From contig BSYO01000035.1 in NCBI GenBank assembly GCA_033239525.1, positions 3,258,965 through 3,322,964 of the forward strand: 64,000 bases of DNA. Direction: 5' to 3'. This document shows, one piece after another, positions 11,900 to 23,644 of the stretch. A program made the position numbers and the translations under genes. The notes under the pieces are model-generated. The model did no database searches and was not told the origin of the DNA. It worked only from the letters and a program-made list of their open reading frames with translations. The stretch is from Nepenthes gracilis (lineage: Eukaryota > Streptophyta > Magnoliopsida > Caryophyllales > Nepenthaceae). Position 1 is the stretch's first letter; each line of letters starts with the position of its first letter.

Positions 11900-12755
11900 T
11901 GAGGCATTCTTTTTGTATCAAGGTCATAATTTCTTTCTAAAGTGTCCAACAGTCTTTAATATGATTTTTCATAGATCAATAGTAAAAATAGTATTTAAAT
12001 TGATTACCTCCTTTTATGTTCTTAAATGATTAGAGCCACATCCAAAAATTTTTTTGTTTTGAATATGTATTAGAATGTTTATCCGGGTATCATTTTGTGG
12101 TAGAAGGTTCAGTGGTTTGTACTGATAATCTCAAGTGAATGAGTTACCACTATTTCCCTTCTTTCCACGACATTTTGATCTTGGATGTTGCTCATAATCC
12201 AAATGCTCTGGCCACTTCACTTTGATGGCCTTTTCTACCACTATGTAGGCTCAATGATAGCTTCTATCTCCAATATATTTCTTTGAACCTATTGAACTAA
12301 ATATTTAAAGTACTTACCAAAAAAAAAAAAAAAGAACTAAATATTTAAAAAAGTCACCCAATTAGATAGTAATCATGAAAACGTTCAATTTTACCTCATC
12401 GATAAACTTTGATATGCCTCTAACCTTGGTGTTATTATGGTCAAAAAACTTTTCAGGCTTTGGTTAGGAGCCTATAAGATTCTGACAAGATGTTAGAATT
12501 ACTTTTCTTTTTTCCAACCGGAGGTAATTTGGGATAAAAACTAATTAGCCAATTTCTAAAATAATCAGATCAAATTTGGTCTTGACTTGTAAAACTAATT
12601 TTCACATTTCACTTTAAAGTCAAAGGAAAGTAGATACAAGATCTGGTATCCACTAATTTCTAGAAGTCAAGTAACATTTGAAAGTGTTATAAATTATCCA
12701 TTGGATCAGTACTTTCATCATATGACTCTAATACTAGGGAGTCGATGCCTCTTTA
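11900..12755 (-). pseudogene. Degenerate gag (C-terminal side) of F1 copy 2
   Basis: It is collinear with 7830-8660 of copy 1. The capsid block at about 12600-12750 is the part matched by the LEPYDRSTYP segment of copy 1. The sequence ends at 12755, where the nested LTR element begins, and resumes at 20271. Confidence 0.6.
12294..12349. mobile_element. Micro-insertion: 9 bp + A15 flanked by 16-bp duplication
   Basis: The 16-base string gaactaaatatttaaa occurs at 12294-12309 and again, identically, at 12334-12349. Between them lie nine bases (gtacttacc) and fifteen A residues. The homologous site in F1 copy 1 (about 8245-8270) has a single copy and no insert. This is the signature of target-primed reverse transcription: a LINE-driven insertion truncated almost to its poly-A tail. 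The A tail is on the plus strand. Confidence 0.75.
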
Positions 12756-14455
12756 TGTGATGACCCGAGCTCGGATCCCCGAACCCGACCCGGACCGTCA
12801 CGGTGAAAATCTCGGATCATCTCAAAATCATCAATTACGCGTCACCAAACAACTTTAATGAATTCTATAATATCATTTAAGACACAATCCATATTCATCA
12901 TAAATGTATCATCACATAAATATCCATAATAATAACAAATAACTTCATTAAATGACATCAATGTCAAATGTATCAATCCTCATAGAGAAATCTAATAAAA
13001 GTTAAACAGTAACTAAACTACCAAGATCTTAAGTCTCTATGCGGAAAGCCTCAATCTCTGAGATCACCTCTGCCTGGAGTCTACTCACGCGATCTCTTTT
13101 ATCATGGTGTCAACCTGTTTACTCTGGAGCTAAGAAAACACAAGGGTGAGTCAAAGCTCAGCAAGTGATAATAATAAAAAATGGTATACAACAATAACAA
13201 TCTCGGATACTAACTACAAAGTCTCAACATCACTCTAACCATCTACTATATCCGAGCAAATTACAACACGTCGTAAATACGACTCTAGGCAAAATAGGTC
13301 CCACAAGACCAGCACATCGAAAAATAATAAGAGTGTTAATAAACAACGATGATCCCCTGGAATCCGATATCACGAATAAGTGGGGATTCCCTGGTTCGAA
13401 TGTCAGCGTGAACAACCTGAACATCAATATCGATAAACAACATGGATTCCACCAAATCCGAATATCACCTCCACTGCCCCTATAGTCCTCCAAGAGGCTG
13501 TACCCGTAGCGTACAGATACCACCTCCACTACCCCTCGCCAATGATATCCTAAATATCATCATCTACGATGATCACTAGGTTATAAGAATCCCTCTTGAC
13601 TCACTGTACGAATTATTAAGAATTTGATTATCAACTCAATTTTGAGGTCACCATTATACGAGATAGTAAGAATCTCCTTGGATCTTATTCTGTCACTGTG
13701 AACTAAAGGTCGCGTATTTACGCCCCTAATGGTTGGGTAAGTACAACGAGGTTATCCATGGTATCCAACTACCCCTATAGTCCTCCCAGAGGCTGTACCT
13801 GTAGCATTCTGATACCATCCGTGATGTCCCTCGCCAAATGATATCCCTGATATCATCACAATCTCTATAATTTACCCAATTTCAATTAGCATCAAGAAAA
13901 TTAAGGGAATGAAGAAACGAATTTGTAAGTAAGATGAGAAATGACAATAAAAATGGGAAATCACTTGCCTCTTGAATAGAGGCGGTTAGGGTTTGCGACG
14001 GCAAGGTATTAACGGCAACGAGGATTTGCGGCGATGGCAAGGGATTAACGGAGACGAGGATTTGCGGCGACGGCGGCACAACTGACGACGGCAACGGCAA
14101 TGGCTTCAACCACAGCGATCGGCAACGGCGACGGCTTTAACCGCAGCAATCGACAACGACGATGGCTTCGATGGCTTTGCTTTGCTTCGGCTCCCCCCTC
14201 CTCCCTCCACTCACGCCATTCAAATCCTTAAATAATGAAGGGTTCGATTTAGGGTTTCCATTTGAGATGCCGATTTCCTTCCTCCTTGTCCGAAATTTGC
14301 CGCCGCGCCTTCCTGTCTCTCTCGCCTTTCCTTCTTCTTCCCTTCCTTCCTCTCTTCTTTCTCTCCTTTCTTTCTTCTTTCTTTCTTTTTTTCTTTCCTT
14401 CTTTTTCTTTTTCTTTTTCTTCTTTCTTTTCTTTCCTCTCTTCTTTCGTTTACCG

Positions 14456-14531
<76 letters not shown>

Positions 14532-14972
14532 TTATTATTTATTATTATTATTATTTATTAATACATTTATTATTATTATTATTTACTTATATATTTATTT
14601 TTATTATTATTATCATTATTATTATTTATTAGTATATTTTTCTAATATATTTATTTATGTATATTTATTTATCTATTTTTAAAATATTTATTATGTAGTT
14701 AGTTATCTAATTACCTCTATTTAAGACCTTAACCTAAATTTCTAATATTTCATTCATTCGTTTATATATATATATATATATAATTCGTCAACGAATAATT
14801 AATTCACTATTTAATCTAAATTTTAATTAACGGTCCAAATATTCAGGCCGAATCCATTAATTTATTTAATTTATTAGACCCAAAGATCAGATTTTAATCC
14901 TAACAGTAATTAAAAATAATTATTAAAACTAATTTATCAATTTTATTCTAAAAAATTATTTGGAATATTGCA
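12756..14972 (-). repeat. 3' LTR of the non-autonomous element (shortened)
   Basis: This 2.2-kb LTR matches 16734-20265 but lacks two blocks: about 0.19 kb near 13460 and about 1.23 kb corresponding to 18021-19246. Its ends are TGTGATGACC and ATATTGCA on the plus strand. The junctions show little shared sequence, which fits deletion by illegitimate recombination. It contains a repeated 'gtcctcc-agaggctgtacc ... gatatcatc' unit, a CT-rich tract and a long (ATT)n run. The ORFs at 14162-14632 and 14262-14561 are low-complexity products of these runs and are not genes. Confidence 0.85.
14457..14529. repeat. (ATT)n microsatellite in LTR
   Basis: About 24 trinucleotide repeats lie next to a TTC/CTTT-rich tract. 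The equivalent run in the other LTR is at 19832-19887 and is shorter. Confidence 0.95.
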
Positions 14973-14973
14973 A

Positions 14974-14988
14974 TCTTCCCCCCTTAAA
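14974..14988 (-). other. Polypurine tract
   Basis: On the minus strand TTTAAGGGGGGAAGA sits one base before the 3' LTR start. This tract primes plus-strand DNA synthesis and fixes the element's orientation as minus. Confidence 0.85.
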
Positions 14989-15869
14989 AGATTTTCATCC
15001 TCAAAAATTTTGGTACAGTCCTCGAAAGTATTTGCTATGATTTTATTTTGATCGAAATAATTTGAATCCTTAAACCTTCAATCCTTTCATCAAAATAAAT
15101 TTTAATTTATTTTATTATTATTATTATTATTATTTATTTTTATTTTTAATTATCGAAATAATTTTATTTCAAATTTTGGTACACGGCCTATGTGCAACAC
15201 ATCAACAGTTGAAGTCGAAACTATCCTGAATTGAGAATGGTGGAAGTTCTTCCAATAATTATATTATAACCCAATGAAATTTTAAAGTTACGTATCTTAC
15301 GGTCCCTAAATGATATAATTTCAATTTATTTAAATAACATTCAACCAAAAATATGTTCTTTTGACCAATGCAATGACCATCTCAATTTTAAATTTTACCA
15401 GTGGGTCTACTCAGACGATTATTTGTCTCGTTTCAATAATTCATTCTATCTTCTCAATTAAATTTATTTCTTCTAGAGACTAACAACCCTTAAAATTAGA
15501 TTTTTTTTTTATTGTACCATCCCACACTTGACTATTTACTATCTGACTTTATATTCTTGATTGCTAACTATTTTCCTAGCAATATACACTTCTACTGAAT
15601 GAATATCTAATTGACCCCATGGATAAATACCCTCAAGTGCTTCTTATCACTTTTATTATTTAGGATAGATACTACTTATGTAAGGTCTCAAAGTTTCAGG
15701 ACAATCATTTAACCATAACTAAAGTAAAAAGGAAGAATGCGAAGGTCACAAAATATGTTGAACTAAATTTTGATTATCGTAGGATATAGCACGTAATGGA
15801 TGTTTACTGCAGCTGTCATATAAGACAGAGTTTGTGCCTCTTGATCAGAAATGGTGAAAACTCCGTATG

Positions 15870-16330
15870 GTTCCGAATTTGTCGTCTATCACGTTGAGCT
15901 GTACGCTACCTGGCGATATGCCCTGTCTGGCAATAAGCGTAGCACAATCTGACGATCTTCTGTCCCACTATCATTGTAGTCGTCAATGTCGATACGTTGC
16001 AACAATTGGTAGGGTGGCCGGTCTTCCCATATTTAACAACGTGGATTGTTGAAAGATTCGCAAATTTTTTGTCGCTTAATTGATGATGGTGGTGACGGCT
16101 TACTCCCAAAATATGGTGCAATCGGCTTCGACTGTCCGTTTTTATCGAGTATTGAAGCCTTAAAAGTTGATATCTCTGCCATCTGTGAGCGGCGAGTCAA
16201 TGTGTAAGTAGCTTGGTCTACAAGTTGGGCCTCTCGTTGAAATGCTTGCCAAAACTTTAGTATTCTTCACATGGTTGCCATCGGAAGCTTTTGATGAGTC
16301 TTCCATATTAGTAGTTTGCTGTTGTGACAT
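15870..16330 (-). pseudogene. gag remnant with two zinc knuckles
   Basis: A start codon at 16330 gives MSQQQTTNMEDSSKAS on the minus strand, followed by a frame with a FQREAQLVDQATYTLT-type segment. Two CCHC-like knuckles follow in the frame 15906-16121: a damaged first one (KYGKTGHPTNCC) and CYAYCQTGHIAR, which ends in a stop. This is the nucleocapsid part of a Gypsy gag, which binds element RNA. Frameshifts separate the parts. Gag may still have been made by an ancestor, but nothing downstream of it remains. Confidence 0.65.
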
Positions 16331-16717
16331 CCAATAAAAATAAAGAGCTTAAAACCTATTTTACTAATTTAGATTCGTCCAAAGACTAGCAACCTATGAC
16401 ATTTACCAACCTCCAGCCACAAACTACACAATCAATCTATTGACTAAGGCCTACCAAAATATTTTAAGTCTTCAACTCATTTAAGGAATTCTAACATTTC
16501 CTCGAACATTTATGATTCTTAAGTCCTCGAATTACTTGAAGGACAACAATTCCTTGTGATGCCAAGTCCTCGAATTCCCTTAAAGAAAGGAAATCCTCGA
16601 TTCAAAGGTAGAATTATTAAGAATAATCTTAAATTCTCATATCCTATGTAATCGCCCAATATCCTCAAATATCATCAAGGCATAAAATACCCGAGTGTTC
16701 CTCACAGAACTTTAATT

Positions 16718-16728
16718 CTCTGATACCA
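16718..16728 (-). other. Primer-binding site for initiator tRNA-Met
   Basis: The minus strand reads TGGTATCAGAG five bases inside the 5' LTR end, the classic plant PBS complementary to the 3' end of initiator tRNA-Met. Confidence 0.9.
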
Positions 16729-18593
16729 TTAGTTGTGACGACCTGAGTTCGGATCCCCGAACCCGACCCAGACCGTCACGGTGAAAATCTTAGATTATCT
16801 CAAAATCAGTAATTACACATCACCAAACAACTTTAATGAATTCTATAATATCATTTAAGGCACAATCCATATTCATCATAAATGTATCATCACATAAATA
16901 TCCATAATAAAAGACAAATAATTTCAATAAATGACATCAATGTCAAATGTATTAATCCTCATAGAGAAATCAAATAAAAGTTGAACAGTAACTAAACTAC
17001 CAAGATCTTAAATCTCTACCCGGAAAGCCTCAATCTCTGAGATCACCTCTGCCTGGAGTCTACTCACGTGATCGCTTCTATTATGGTGTCAACCTGTCTA
17101 CTATGAAACTAAGAAAATATAATGGTGAGCCAAAACCCAGTAAGTGATAATAATAAAAAATGGTATACAATAATAACAATCTCGGATACCAACTACAAAG
17201 CCTCAATATCACTCTAACCATCTACTATATCCGAGTAAATTACAACACGTCATAAATACGACTCTAGGCAAAATTGGTCTCACAAGACTCGCACATCCAA
17301 AAATAATAAGAGTACTAATAAATAACGGTGATCCCCTGAAATCCAATATCATGAATAAGTGGGGATTTCCTGGTCCGAATGTTAGCGTGAATGACCTGAA
17401 CATCAATATCGATAAACAACATGGATTCCACCAAATCCGAATAACATAAAATCCGATCCATAGATTCTACAAAATATAACTCGTGAATTCAACCGAATCT
17501 CAAACTCACGAGATATCAACAATGATGAAACATCACAATTAATCTCCTTGGACCTTATTCGACCATAGTGAACCAAAGACCATGTATTTACGCCCCTAAC
17601 GGTTGGGTAAGTGCAACGAGGCTATCCATTGTATCCAATTACCCCTACAGTCTTCCCAGAGGCTGTACCCGTAGCCTGTCGATACCATCTCCGCTACCCC
17701 TCGCCAATGATATCCCAGATATCATCATCTATGATGGTCACTAGGTTATAAGAATCCCTCTTGACTCGCTGTACGAATTGTCAAGAATTTGATTATTAAG
17801 TGAATTTTGAGGTTACCACTGTACGAGATAGAATCTCCTTGGATCTTATTCTACCATCGTGAACTAAAGGCCGTGTATTTACTCCCCCAACTATTGGGTA
17901 AGTACAACGAGATTATCCATAGTATCAAACTACCCCTACAGTCCTCCTAGAGGCTATACCCGTAGCATGCCGATACCATCCGTGATACCCCTCGCCAAAT
18001 GATATCCCTGATATCATCTCCTACGATGGTCACGTAGTTATAAGCATCCCTCCACGATAAACATACCTCATTATCACCATGATACGAAAATTAGTATCGG
18101 ATAAGTGTAGACCACGCTAAGGTGTCATAGCCTTCCATTCGACTAGATACCTTAGGGTTTTTATACGCTTTCCTTTACCTTGACCGTAGGAAACCAACAA
18201 TCCAAATACTCACACAATCGAGTATAACGCAAAGAAAGTTTTGCAACATCAATAATAGGAATGACATTCGGTGCTGACACAGACCGTACTCACTTCATCA
18301 AATCTAACACTAAGGACTTTATCACGGAACGATATAAGAATAAATATAGACCGAATTATTATTTATATACTTAACTCAACCACTTTAACTGTTCTTTCAT
18401 TCTATTCCTATTCAATGCCTACTACTAATGCCAACATTTAATTTATCACATGAAGCAACTAATTCTAACATAAACAGGTTGTCCATCTGTAATAATTTAA
18501 ACTTTCGCGGTCACGTTACTGGTTCTCACACACACAACTCCTTTCCACATATTTTATATCCATTTCATTAACATACATCCTCAACATACATTC

Positions 18594-18626
18594 CTACTAA
18601 ATATATATATGGTATTCGCCCACAGC

Positions 18627-18661
<35 letters not shown>

Positions 18662-18810
18662 CTATATATTTATATACACACACATATATATATATCTTAC
18701 ATATATTTTTAATATATATATATATATATATTTATTTATTTATTTATATTGAATCAATTTATATAATTAATATATATATATTTATACTTATATTTATATA
18801 TATAAACACA
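18594..18810. repeat. (TA)n-rich microsatellite cluster
   Basis: Several (TA)n runs with interspersed (CA)n and TTTA repeats lie within the 5' LTR-specific block. Confidence 0.9.
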
Positions 18811-19831
18811 CACACACATTCATCCTCATGCCCACAGCCGTCTTCTTTCTCTCTAACCCACTCGCGCACAGTAGCAGCACACACCACAGCAACACACAGC
18901 CGCATCCCGTATACACACCCACGCTACAATACATATACACACAACACCGTATATACGCCGTATACGTTCTACCCACTGCCCGTTGCTCTCCATTTTTGAA
19001 CCCCAGAGCTGGATTCAGAAGGCGTAATAGAGCCGGAACCTCATGCTCTGTTTTCCCCAATTTGTGCTCATACATGAATCAAAGACGCCGAGGAGTACGC
19101 CATACCCATTTTCATCTTCTAACAATTAGAAAAGGGCATCTTTAGCATAAACCTACTGATTATTACACCTTAATCTCACAATTTCTCACCACTCAACCCG
19201 TAGGCTCTGTTTTTACCGGACTTTTTTATTCTTTAACCGTTTCCACACAATCTCCACAATATACCCAATTTCAATAAGCATCAAGAAAATTGAGGGATGG
19301 AAGAAACGAATTTGTAAGCAAGATGAGAAACAACAATAAAAATGGGAAATCACTTGCTTGTTGAACAGAGGCGGTTAGGGTTTGCGACGGCAAGGGATTA
19401 ACAGTGACGAGGATTTGCGGCGACGACAAGGGATTAACAGCGACAAGGATTTGCGGTGACGGCGGCACAACTGACGACGGCAACGGCTTCAACCGCAGCA
19501 ATCGGCAACGGCGATGACTTCAACCACAGCAATCGGCAACGGTGACAGCTTCGGTGACTTTGCTTTGCTTCGGCTCCCTCCTCCTCCCTCCACTCACGCC
19601 ATTCAAATCCTTAAATAATGAAGGGTTTGATTTAGGATTTCCATTTGGGATGCTGATTTCCTTCCTCCTTGTCCGAAATTTGTCGCCGCGCTTTCCTCTG
19701 TATCTCTCCTCTCCTTCTTCTTCCCTTCCTTCCTCTCTTCTTTCTCTCCTTTCTTTCTTCTTTCTTTCTTTTTCTCTTTATTTCTTTTTCTTTTTCTTCT
19801 TTCTTTTCTTTCCTCTCTTCTTTCGTTTACC

Positions 19832-19832
19832 G

Positions 19833-19886
<54 letters not shown>

Positions 19887-19887
19887 T
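19832..19887. repeat. (ATT)n microsatellite in LTR
   Basis: This is the counterpart of the run at 14457-14529. The ORFs at 19542-19925 and 19669-19938 are artefacts of this repeat. Confidence 0.9.
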
Positions 19888-20270
19888 ATATATTTATTAT
19901 TATTATTATCATTATTATTTATTAGTATATTTTTCTAATATATTTATTTATGTATATTTATTTATCTTTCTTTAAAATATTTATTATGTAGTTAGTTATC
20001 TAATTACTTCTATTTAAGACCATAACCTAAATTTCTAATATTTCATTCATTCGTTTATATATATATATATATATACTTCATCAATGAATAATTAATTCAC
20101 TATTTAATCTAAATTTTAATTAACGGTCCAAATATTCAGGCCCAATTCATTAATTTATTTAATTTATTAGGCCCAAAGATCAGATTTTAATCCTAACAGT
20201 AATTAAAAATAATTATTAAAACTAATTTATCAATTTTATTCTAAAAAAATATTTGGGATATTACACTTTA

Positions 20271-21086
20271 CTTTCAAGAGAAATAGCATACAACCTAATT
20301 TGATCATCTGTCTAGCAATATTTTCCTAAAAAACTTGTTATTTGGCTATTTTTATTTGTTTATCTTCTTCAATTGTGGAAGCAATTCTTTTTTATTTTAA
20401 GGAATGTCCTCAACTCCAATTAATTAAGAGATACACCTAGTATTTGCATTGTTGGGAAGGTTTAAAGCATGCTATTGCATAACCCTTGCTCTTAGACTAA
20501 AGGGCATTTGAAGCCTCGGGCATCCGAAGTCAGGATTCTATCAATCAGGGCTCTTATCCCTAACCTCAAAGTTTAAGCATCATTTGAGTTAGAATGTAGT
20601 AATGTGAATGGGTGCCTTTGAGGCCGTCGAAATCTTTGACTGAGGGTGGGACTCATTTGAAATGACTTTCTTTCCCTTCAACCCCCTCATCATGGCCGAT
20701 GTCTATGGTTGGAGGGCTTATGCCTTGTAAGTTTAGTCCTCAATTTTATTCTATAAGAATTTCAATTTCTTCAACATACCCTATATGTGGTAGCCAAAAC
20801 TCCAATGTTTGGACTAGCTGGTGAGTAAATACTTCCATTAATGCCTTCCTCTAAAATGATACCATAAGATGGGACATCTTTTGGTAATTGGCTTGACTCA
20901 CTTTTTTTGGTTAGGGTTTTTTTTAAGCTAGTGGTTATTTATTGATTTTTCCAAAAAAAAAAAAAAAAAAAGGTCACATTTCTTCAATTTCTTATTCACC
21001 ATTTTTTTTAATTTATTGAAGAAAAGAAAAGTTTTCAAACATGTGTAATTTTTATCGAATAGGAACAAATAAATTGATTATTTTTT
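20271..21086 (-). pseudogene. gag N-terminal part and leader of F1 copy 2
   Basis: It is collinear with 8650-9385 of copy 1, for example the 'gggtgggac-catttgaaatgac' and 'ggtgagtaaatacttcc' blocks. It is the continuation of gag after the nested element. A local insertion near 20905-20985 with an 18-base A run has no counterpart in copy 1. No open frame remains. Confidence 0.6.
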
Positions 21087-21100
21087 CACAGATTGTGCTA
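21087..21100 (-). other. Decayed primer-binding site of F1 copy 2
   Basis: The minus strand reads TAGCACAATCTGTG at the position equivalent to the PBS of copy 1, with several substitutions. Confidence 0.5.
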
Positions 21101-21104
21101 ATAA

Positions 21105-21836
21105 TACCCACTTAGACTTTGCATAGTAATTCAAATGATGTCAGATCCGTCTATCTAGCCTTTATCTGAATTTTATATAACATAACGTTAAATAAAAGAT
21201 TAAATGCTATATAACTAACTTTTTAGTATATTTTTTGACACTTAAAGTTAGTAATCTTCTTAGAAAAATTGGGTAAGGAAAATAATGAGGACTCATGAGA
21301 GTAAAAAAGGGAGGATTTAGCTCTGAAATTTGTAAAATTTTAAGTAATAAGAGGAATAAAGCTCTGCATTTATTACCAGAATTCTTTTTATTTTGTATTT
21401 AAAAAAAGTAAGTGTATTTATAATTTTATAGTCAATCAATAACGGTGCCGTGAAAAGGAATGACTGGTCATCATATGAATAAGTTTTTTTTCTAGAAATT
21501 AAATAATTCACTGGTTTAATATATTCTAAATTTAATTTATGTATATTATGCATATTAATTGTCTACTTAATTTAACTAGCAAATTAAGATATCTGTTTGA
21601 TTCATTTAACTGTTTGGCAATATAACTGTTTGATATAATTATCCTTCTTGCCATTCAAAACTTTAGTCTTTGGTGTTCTTAGCTATTTAATCACTAAATT
21701 ACTTGATAATTTAGTCATTCGGTTACTTCTTTCTGACCTAGGCTCAATAACTTACTTTATTTAAATATCTTCATGTGATAATTATTTGCAGGCCTTATAT
21801 ATCAATTGGTCAAATCAACCTTCTGCAAGTGTTGAC
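21105..21836 (-). repeat. LTR copy C of F1 (5' LTR)
   Basis: It aligns with LTR A over its full length, including the central block lost from LTR B. The minus-strand 5' side borders unique-looking DNA, so this is the 5' end of the F1 array. Both edges are approximate. Confidence 0.65.
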
Positions 21837-23644
21837 TATCTATATTAAGGATTTTAATAATTCTGAAATGTGGTTGAATGTTTATTATGAGAATTTGAAC
21901 TAAAAACAATTTGTCGCAAGATACAAATACTTATTTCAAAAAGTATGATATATATGCAAGACCATGTTTTGGCATTACTCTCTAATCACCTATCTAACGA
22001 TTTGTTTTTATATGGACTTATTAAAATATATGAACGAATTTATAATATAAAAATATAATAGAAAGTTATAATACAAAATTGTAATATAAAAATTTATAAG
22101 ATATATTCTATTTAATTATTGTAAAATTGTTAACCTTGTTCGTAGACCCTACAAGATATATTCAAAAAACCATAATTTTTTAACAATTTTTTTTATGTCT
22201 TTTGATAAGAAAATGCTTTCATAACAAGACAAAATAATTTTAGATTCACCAATTTTAGATTTTTTACAATTGTAAATAACGTAAAATAGATGTGCATTGT
22301 ATAAGTAAAACATTACATATCTCTAATATCGCTCAATTTTATAACATATGTCTATAGTATATTATATAGATCATAAAATCATGAAATATCAAGGCTCGTT
22401 TTTGGTTTAAATTTTATTCATAAAACAGGAAACTAAACAGAATGTGAGGGACTTGATGATGCTAGCAACGTACTCGCGTCTTCCTTGCCTTACTACTAGT
22501 CTGAATGGTCAGAAGGGAAGGCAGTTAAGTAGTCAATGATAGCTGGTGCATGCACAGCGAAGAATTAAATACGTAGATTGATTGAAGTGAAATCAATAAA
22601 TATAATAAAACATAAAATAAAATAAAATAATTAAGTCGAAAACAAATGGAACGAAAAAGATAAATGAAAATTACATGAACAAATACTCATAAATTACGAT
22701 GCATGACAAGGGAAACCGCATTACATTCCTCTTCGATTCATCACCGCCGTTCCCTCTTAAGAATAGCTTTGAAAGAAGCTTAAAGTAAAGGGTTTTATTA
22801 ACATCCTATAAAAGATTATGATTTATTATTATCTTGATTGATTGTTGAGTCTATCGTTATAATATAAAAAATTATAATTTAAATATCATTATAATATCTA
22901 TTGTTAATTATTTTAAAGCATTTAAATCATAATTAGTATAATGGAATGATAAAGTAAGTCCTAAATTAAACTAACTCAACACAAATCATTCGAAGAAGTA
23001 TCAACTCTATTTTTTTTTTTTTCCAAATAGATGCTTAATCTAGTTTAAAAAGGGGAAGGCAGGAAGTCAGGGTTTCTACCCGTCTAAGGGATGGATTAAT
23101 TTATTTCCTTATCAGTTATAATTATTTGATTAATATTAAACAGTTAAAATTTTTTTAAATAAAAAAATTTACTTTTCTTTTTTTAAAAATAAATAATAAA
23201 ATTATTTAATTAATATTAAATAATTACTATTAAATGAAATTATATCTACACCTTTTTAAAATGAGTAGACTATCCAACTGTGAAGGAGCCGGGGACTCAT
23301 CACTTACATTGATTCAACACCAAATTTTAGCTTAAACAATTGGAAAGAGTACAATTATTAATTCCACTGGTAAATCCCAATACCAAAATTACAGATCTAC
23401 AAAAAGGAGGATAAAAAATGATTATAATAACAAACCAATCCGACCAAGTCAGAAATATTCATCAGCATTCAAAACAAAAGGCAACTACCTACGTACTGAC
23501 CATCCTCCAAAGAAAAGAAAAGGAACAAGTGGGAGAGGAGTAACGTCGACGGCGAAAAGTGAGGCCGGATTTCTGGAGAATCATCTGCACCGCCGGCAGG
23601 ATTTAAACAATTTCCGGCGTTGTTCGCTCCTCGCAGTTGGTCAT
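21837..23644. other. AT-rich intergenic DNA downstream of DVL gene
   Basis: No coding frame, RNA gene or transposon is recognised. The last few hundred bases would be the 3' flank of the minus-strand DVL gene. Confidence 0.5.

Larger units (their letters stand above)
12756..20265 (-). mobile_element. Complete non-autonomous LTR retrotransposon with giant LTRs
   Basis: Both LTRs, PBS and PPT are present, and the target site cttta is duplicated perfectly at 12751-12755 and 20266-20270. The element lies in F1 gag. On the minus strand it runs 5' LTR (16734-20265), initiator-tRNA-Met-type PBS, a 1.76-kb internal region with only a gag remnant, PPT, and 3' LTR (12756-14972). No protease, RT or integrase is visible, so it must have been mobilised in trans. 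Large LTRs with little internal coding recall the class called LARDs. The TGTAATATCCC start and the AAT/purine-tract architecture resemble the Tekay/Del-like LTRs at 54454 and 60637, which suggests a Gypsy chromovirus helper. Confidence 0.85.
16734..20265 (-). repeat. 5' LTR of the non-autonomous element (3.5 kb)
   Basis: This is the fuller of the two LTRs. It holds two tandem copies of a ~290-bp unit (from about 17540 and 17830). Next comes a 1.2-kb stretch absent from the other LTR that includes long (TA)n runs (18605-18810). Then come a GC-richer segment (19370-19560), a CT tract and an (ATT)n run. The frame 18828-19145 and its antisense have no recognisable domain. The last 5 bp are followed by the target duplication cttta. 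Confidence 0.85.
10004..21836 (-). mobile_element. F1 Gypsy element, internal region 2 plus LTR C
   Basis: On the minus strand the order is LTR C, PBS, gag (split), protease, RT and a truncated RNase H. The last runs directly into LTR B, so the rest of RNase H and integrase are absent. The element is split in gag by the non-autonomous LTR element at 12756-20265. It also carries a small poly-A insertion at 12294-12349. It is an old, non-functional copy. Confidence 0.7.

Noticed and set aside
14162..14632. 156-residue plus-strand ORF (and 19542-19925, 14262-14561, 19669-19938)
   Set aside because: They are built from CT-rich and (ATT)n repeats in an LTR and encode poly-Phe/Ser and poly-Ile/Leu; they are repeat artefacts.
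18828..19145. 105-codon ORF in the 5' LTR of the non-autonomous element
   Set aside because: It lies in an LTR-specific block near microsatellites, has an equally long antisense ORF and shows no domain.
20905..20990. A-rich insertion in F1 copy 2 as a second LINE micro-insertion
   Set aside because: An insertion relative to copy 1 is likely, but no flanking duplication could be found.
22470..22535. Possible hairpin around 'cttccttgcctta' and 'gaagggaaggcag'
   Set aside because: The arms match too poorly to support a microRNA precursor or MITE.
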